7,018 bases of DNA, taken from the NCBI GenBank assembly GCA_025997195.1, contig BNUG01000081.1:1-7018 (forward strand). The letters run 5' to 3'. The stretch comes from Clostridia bacterium (lineage in GTDB: Bacteria; Bacillota; Clostridia; Peptostreptococcales; Anaerovoracaceae). The translations under genes were made by a program, and so were the position numbers. The notes beneath the pieces were generated by a model. It did not search any database and was not told where the DNA came from. It was given only the letters and a program-made list of their open reading frames with translations. Of the stretch, positions 6,311-7,018 are shown one piece after another (position 1 is the stretch's first letter; the number at the start of each line of letters is the position of its first letter).

Positions 6311-6415
6311 CAGGACAAAGGGACAGGCCTTCTGTCTTGCCCGCACAGGACAAAGGGACAGGCCTTCTGTCTTGCCCGCACAGGACAAAGGGACAGGCCT
6401 TCTGTCTTGCCCGCA
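6311..6415. repeat. three perfect 35-bp tandem repeats after argD
   Basis: Units at 6311-6345, 6346-6380 and 6381-6415 are identical in all 35 bases, beginning CAGGACAAAG and ending TTGCCCGCA. Each contains an inverted repeat GACAG / CTGTC around GCCTT, extendable by two G·T pairs in RNA, so a transcript would carry three equal hairpins in a row. Because 35 is not a multiple of three, the frames rotate and it is not coding. It may act as a 3' mRNA structure for the arg operon or be a neutral minisatellite. Exact identity suggests recent amplification, making copy number likely variable between strains. Confidence 0.95.
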
Positions 6416-6423
6416 AAGTGTCC

Positions 6424-6495
6424 TTGTCATTCCCGCGAAGGCGGGAATTTCAAAGTGTGATCATTCAGAGATTCCCGCCTGCGCGGGAATGACAA
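6424..6495. repeat. 72-bp double-palindrome repeat element with 14-bp terminal inverted repeats
   Basis: The ends are perfect inverted copies TTGTCATTCCCGCG (6424-6437) and CGCGGGAATGACAA (6482-6495). It contains two separate hairpins: ATTCCCGC (6429-6436) / GCGGGAAT (6441-6448) with loop GAAG, and ATTCCCGC (6471-6478) / GCGGGAAT (6483-6490) with loop CTGC. A further half-unit GCGGGAAT follows at 6503-6510. It belongs to the same family as the element between argB and argD. Most of it recurs, inverted, at the right edge of the window. The hairpins could end or protect the arg transcript, but no T run follows them. Confidence 0.9.
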
Positions 6496-6565
6496 TGGCG
6501 TAGCGGGAATAACACGGTAATTATTGTTTCAAAATGATTTCAAATGGGCGAATTTATTAAGAATG
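6443..6565 (+). repeat. left arm of a perfect long inverted repeat (at least 123 bp)
   Basis: Every base from 6443 to 6565 is matched by the reverse complement of 6896-7018. Identity stops sharply at the inner end (6566 T against 6895 G). The outer limit is unknown because the right arm runs off the window. The arm contains most of the 72-bp double-palindrome element and then about 70 bases of A+T-richer sequence with no evident gene. Confidence 0.95.
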
Positions 6566-6895
6566 TTGTAAGAAAAACCTTTGCGTCGTCGTAAGATAAT
6601 GTAGGTAGTATTACTTTTGACAGTGGAATTCACAAAATCGGAGATTTTCCCTAAAGAGAGGCTTCGCACTGGAATTCTGGGCACAAGGCCTTCTTGCCAA
6701 TCTCTTCGAGATTTGAGAAGCGCCATTGTACAGGCAATTATTTCGGAGTGCGGAACGCACAGGTTTTGAAAGGACGATATGGATGGTGGAATCGACACCT
6801 TCGCAAAGACGGGCAGACCGGCGGAAACGCCAGAATAAGGCGATGAAGGGGAAGATCATTGTCCTGATCACCGTGCTTGCCGCGCTTGCTGTCTG
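6566..6895 (+). other. 330-bp unique core between the inverted-repeat arms
   Basis: Nothing here is repeated elsewhere in the window. It contains a small hairpin AATCTC / GAGATT (6699-6713), a weak candidate promoter (6713-6741), a ribosome site AAAGGA (6769-6774) and the beginning of a likely membrane-protein gene at 6783 that runs into the right arm. Frames on the minus strand also cross the core, but show no recognisable protein features. No transposase, recombinase or RNA gene was recognised. Confidence 0.6.
6713..6741 (+). promoter_or_regulatory. weak candidate promoter for the truncated gene at 6783
   Basis: TTGAGA (6713-6718, five of six consensus bases) and AATTAT (6736-6741, four of six) are separated by 17 bases. 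A start near 6748 would leave about 35 bases before the ATG at 6783, which has its own ribosome site. The match is modest and could be chance. Confidence 0.25.
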
Positions 6896-6932
6896 CATTC
6901 TTAATAAATTCGCCCATTTGAAATCATTTTGA
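6783..6932 (+). pseudogene. 5' fragment of a single-pass membrane protein gene, cut by the right repeat arm
   Basis: ATG 6783 has a good ribosome site (AAAGGA 6769-6774, eight bases away) and opens a 49-codon frame. Residues 1-20 are highly charged (MVESTPSQRRADRRKRQNKA). Residues about 21-39 form a basic start and a membrane segment (MKGKIIVLITVLAALAVCI). This layout is typical of the cytoplasmic N-terminus and anchor of a signal-anchored envelope protein. The family is not recognisable. After residue 37 the frame enters the right arm of the inverted repeat and ends in LNKFAHLKSF. The minus-strand frame leaving the core through the left arm ends in the same residues, so this tail belongs to the repeat. 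The gene is therefore truncated, either truly by a rearrangement or only in the assembly. Alternative starts are TTG 6726 and ATG 6843. An overlapping frame at ATG 6779 has poorer spacing. Confidence 0.45.
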
Positions 6933-7018
6933 AACAATAATTACCGTGTTATTCCCGCTACGCCATTGTCATTCCCGCGCAGGCGGGAATCTCTGAATGA
7001 TCACACTTTGAAATTCCC
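6896..7018 (-). repeat. right arm of the perfect long inverted repeat (runs off the window)
   Basis: These 123 bases are the exact reverse complement of 6443-6565, with no mismatch up to the last base of the window. The double-palindrome element reappears in reverse orientation, with its TTGTCATTCCCGCG end beginning at 6966, and is cut by the window end. It interrupts the frame of the membrane-protein fragment starting at 6783. Confidence 0.95.

Noticed and set aside
5056..6381. Long minus-strand frame opposite argD (441 codons)
   Set aside because: argD is certain on the plus strand. The antisense frame includes the 35-bp repeats and has no domain features.
6429..6451. Intrinsic terminator for the arg operon
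   Set aside because: The GC-rich stem is suitable but only three T residues follow before C, so it does not meet the usual T-run requirement. It is treated as a repeat hairpin instead.
6311..6495. CRISPR array (short repeats after a gene)
   Set aside because: The 35-bp units are directly adjacent with no spacers, and the palindromic elements are not regularly spaced. No cas gene is in view.
6236..6503. Several short frames on both strands with repeated peptides through the 35-bp units
   Set aside because: The period is not a multiple of three, so each unit is read in a different frame. The frames remain open only because the repeat lacks stops, not because of selection.
6544..6594. 16-codon frame starting MGEFIKN that reads from the left repeat arm into the core
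   Set aside because: No ribosome site, very short, and no supporting context. The same start exists in the right arm only because the arms are identical.
6617..6646. TTGACA at 6617-6622 as a promoter in the core
   Set aside because: No acceptable -10 box lies 16-18 bases downstream (the sequence there is GGAGAT/GAGATT).

Overview
The window carries a complete four-gene arginine-biosynthesis cluster, argC-argJ-argB-argD, read rightward. Before it lies the end of a membrane-protein gene pair (an NfeD-like protein cut by the left edge, then an SPFH/stomatin-like protein). After it lies a repeat-rich tail. Every convincing gene is on the + strand. The moderately high G+C genes, the AGGAGG-like ribosome sites, the consensus sigma-70/sigma-A promoter and the ArgR-type operator indicate a bacterium. 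An anaerobic Firmicutes relative such as Negativicutes is plausible from the general look of the proteins, but nothing here proves the taxon.

Region by region: 1-351 is the 3' part of an NfeD-like gene and 403-1371 an SPFH protein with an 11-residue repeat coiled coil. These two families commonly work together in membrane microdomain or membrane-stress functions. The 345-base gap 1372-1716 holds a promoter with perfect consensus boxes (TTGACA, 16 bases, TATAAT). Two ARG-box-like operator sites spaced 21 bp overlap it, and a possible 15-codon leader ORF with a strong ribosome site follows before argC. argC (1717-2748), argJ (2788-4119) and argB (4119-4937) are tightly packed. argD (5086-6300) is separated from argB by a 148-base gap that contains a palindromic repeat element.

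Together the genes make ornithine from acetylglutamate: ArgB phosphorylates it, ArgC reduces it, ArgD transaminates it, and ArgJ moves the acetyl group from acetylornithine back to glutamate (the cyclic pathway). Transcription is probably repressed by arginine through ArgR at the argC promoter. ArgB appears to lack both sequence elements associated with arginine feedback inhibition, which is unexpected for a cyclic pathway.

The last 700 bases are the oddest part. Directly after argD come three perfect 35-bp tandem copies (6311-6415), then a 72-bp double-palindrome element (6424-6495). A perfect inverted repeat follows, with arms of at least 123 bp (6443-6565 and 6896-7018, the right arm running off the window), around a unique 330-bp core. 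The core holds what looks like the start of a membrane-anchored protein gene that is cut off by the right arm. This could be a pair of inverted repeat copies, an invertible or MITE-like unit, or a fold-back assembly chimera at a contig end; the sequence alone cannot decide.
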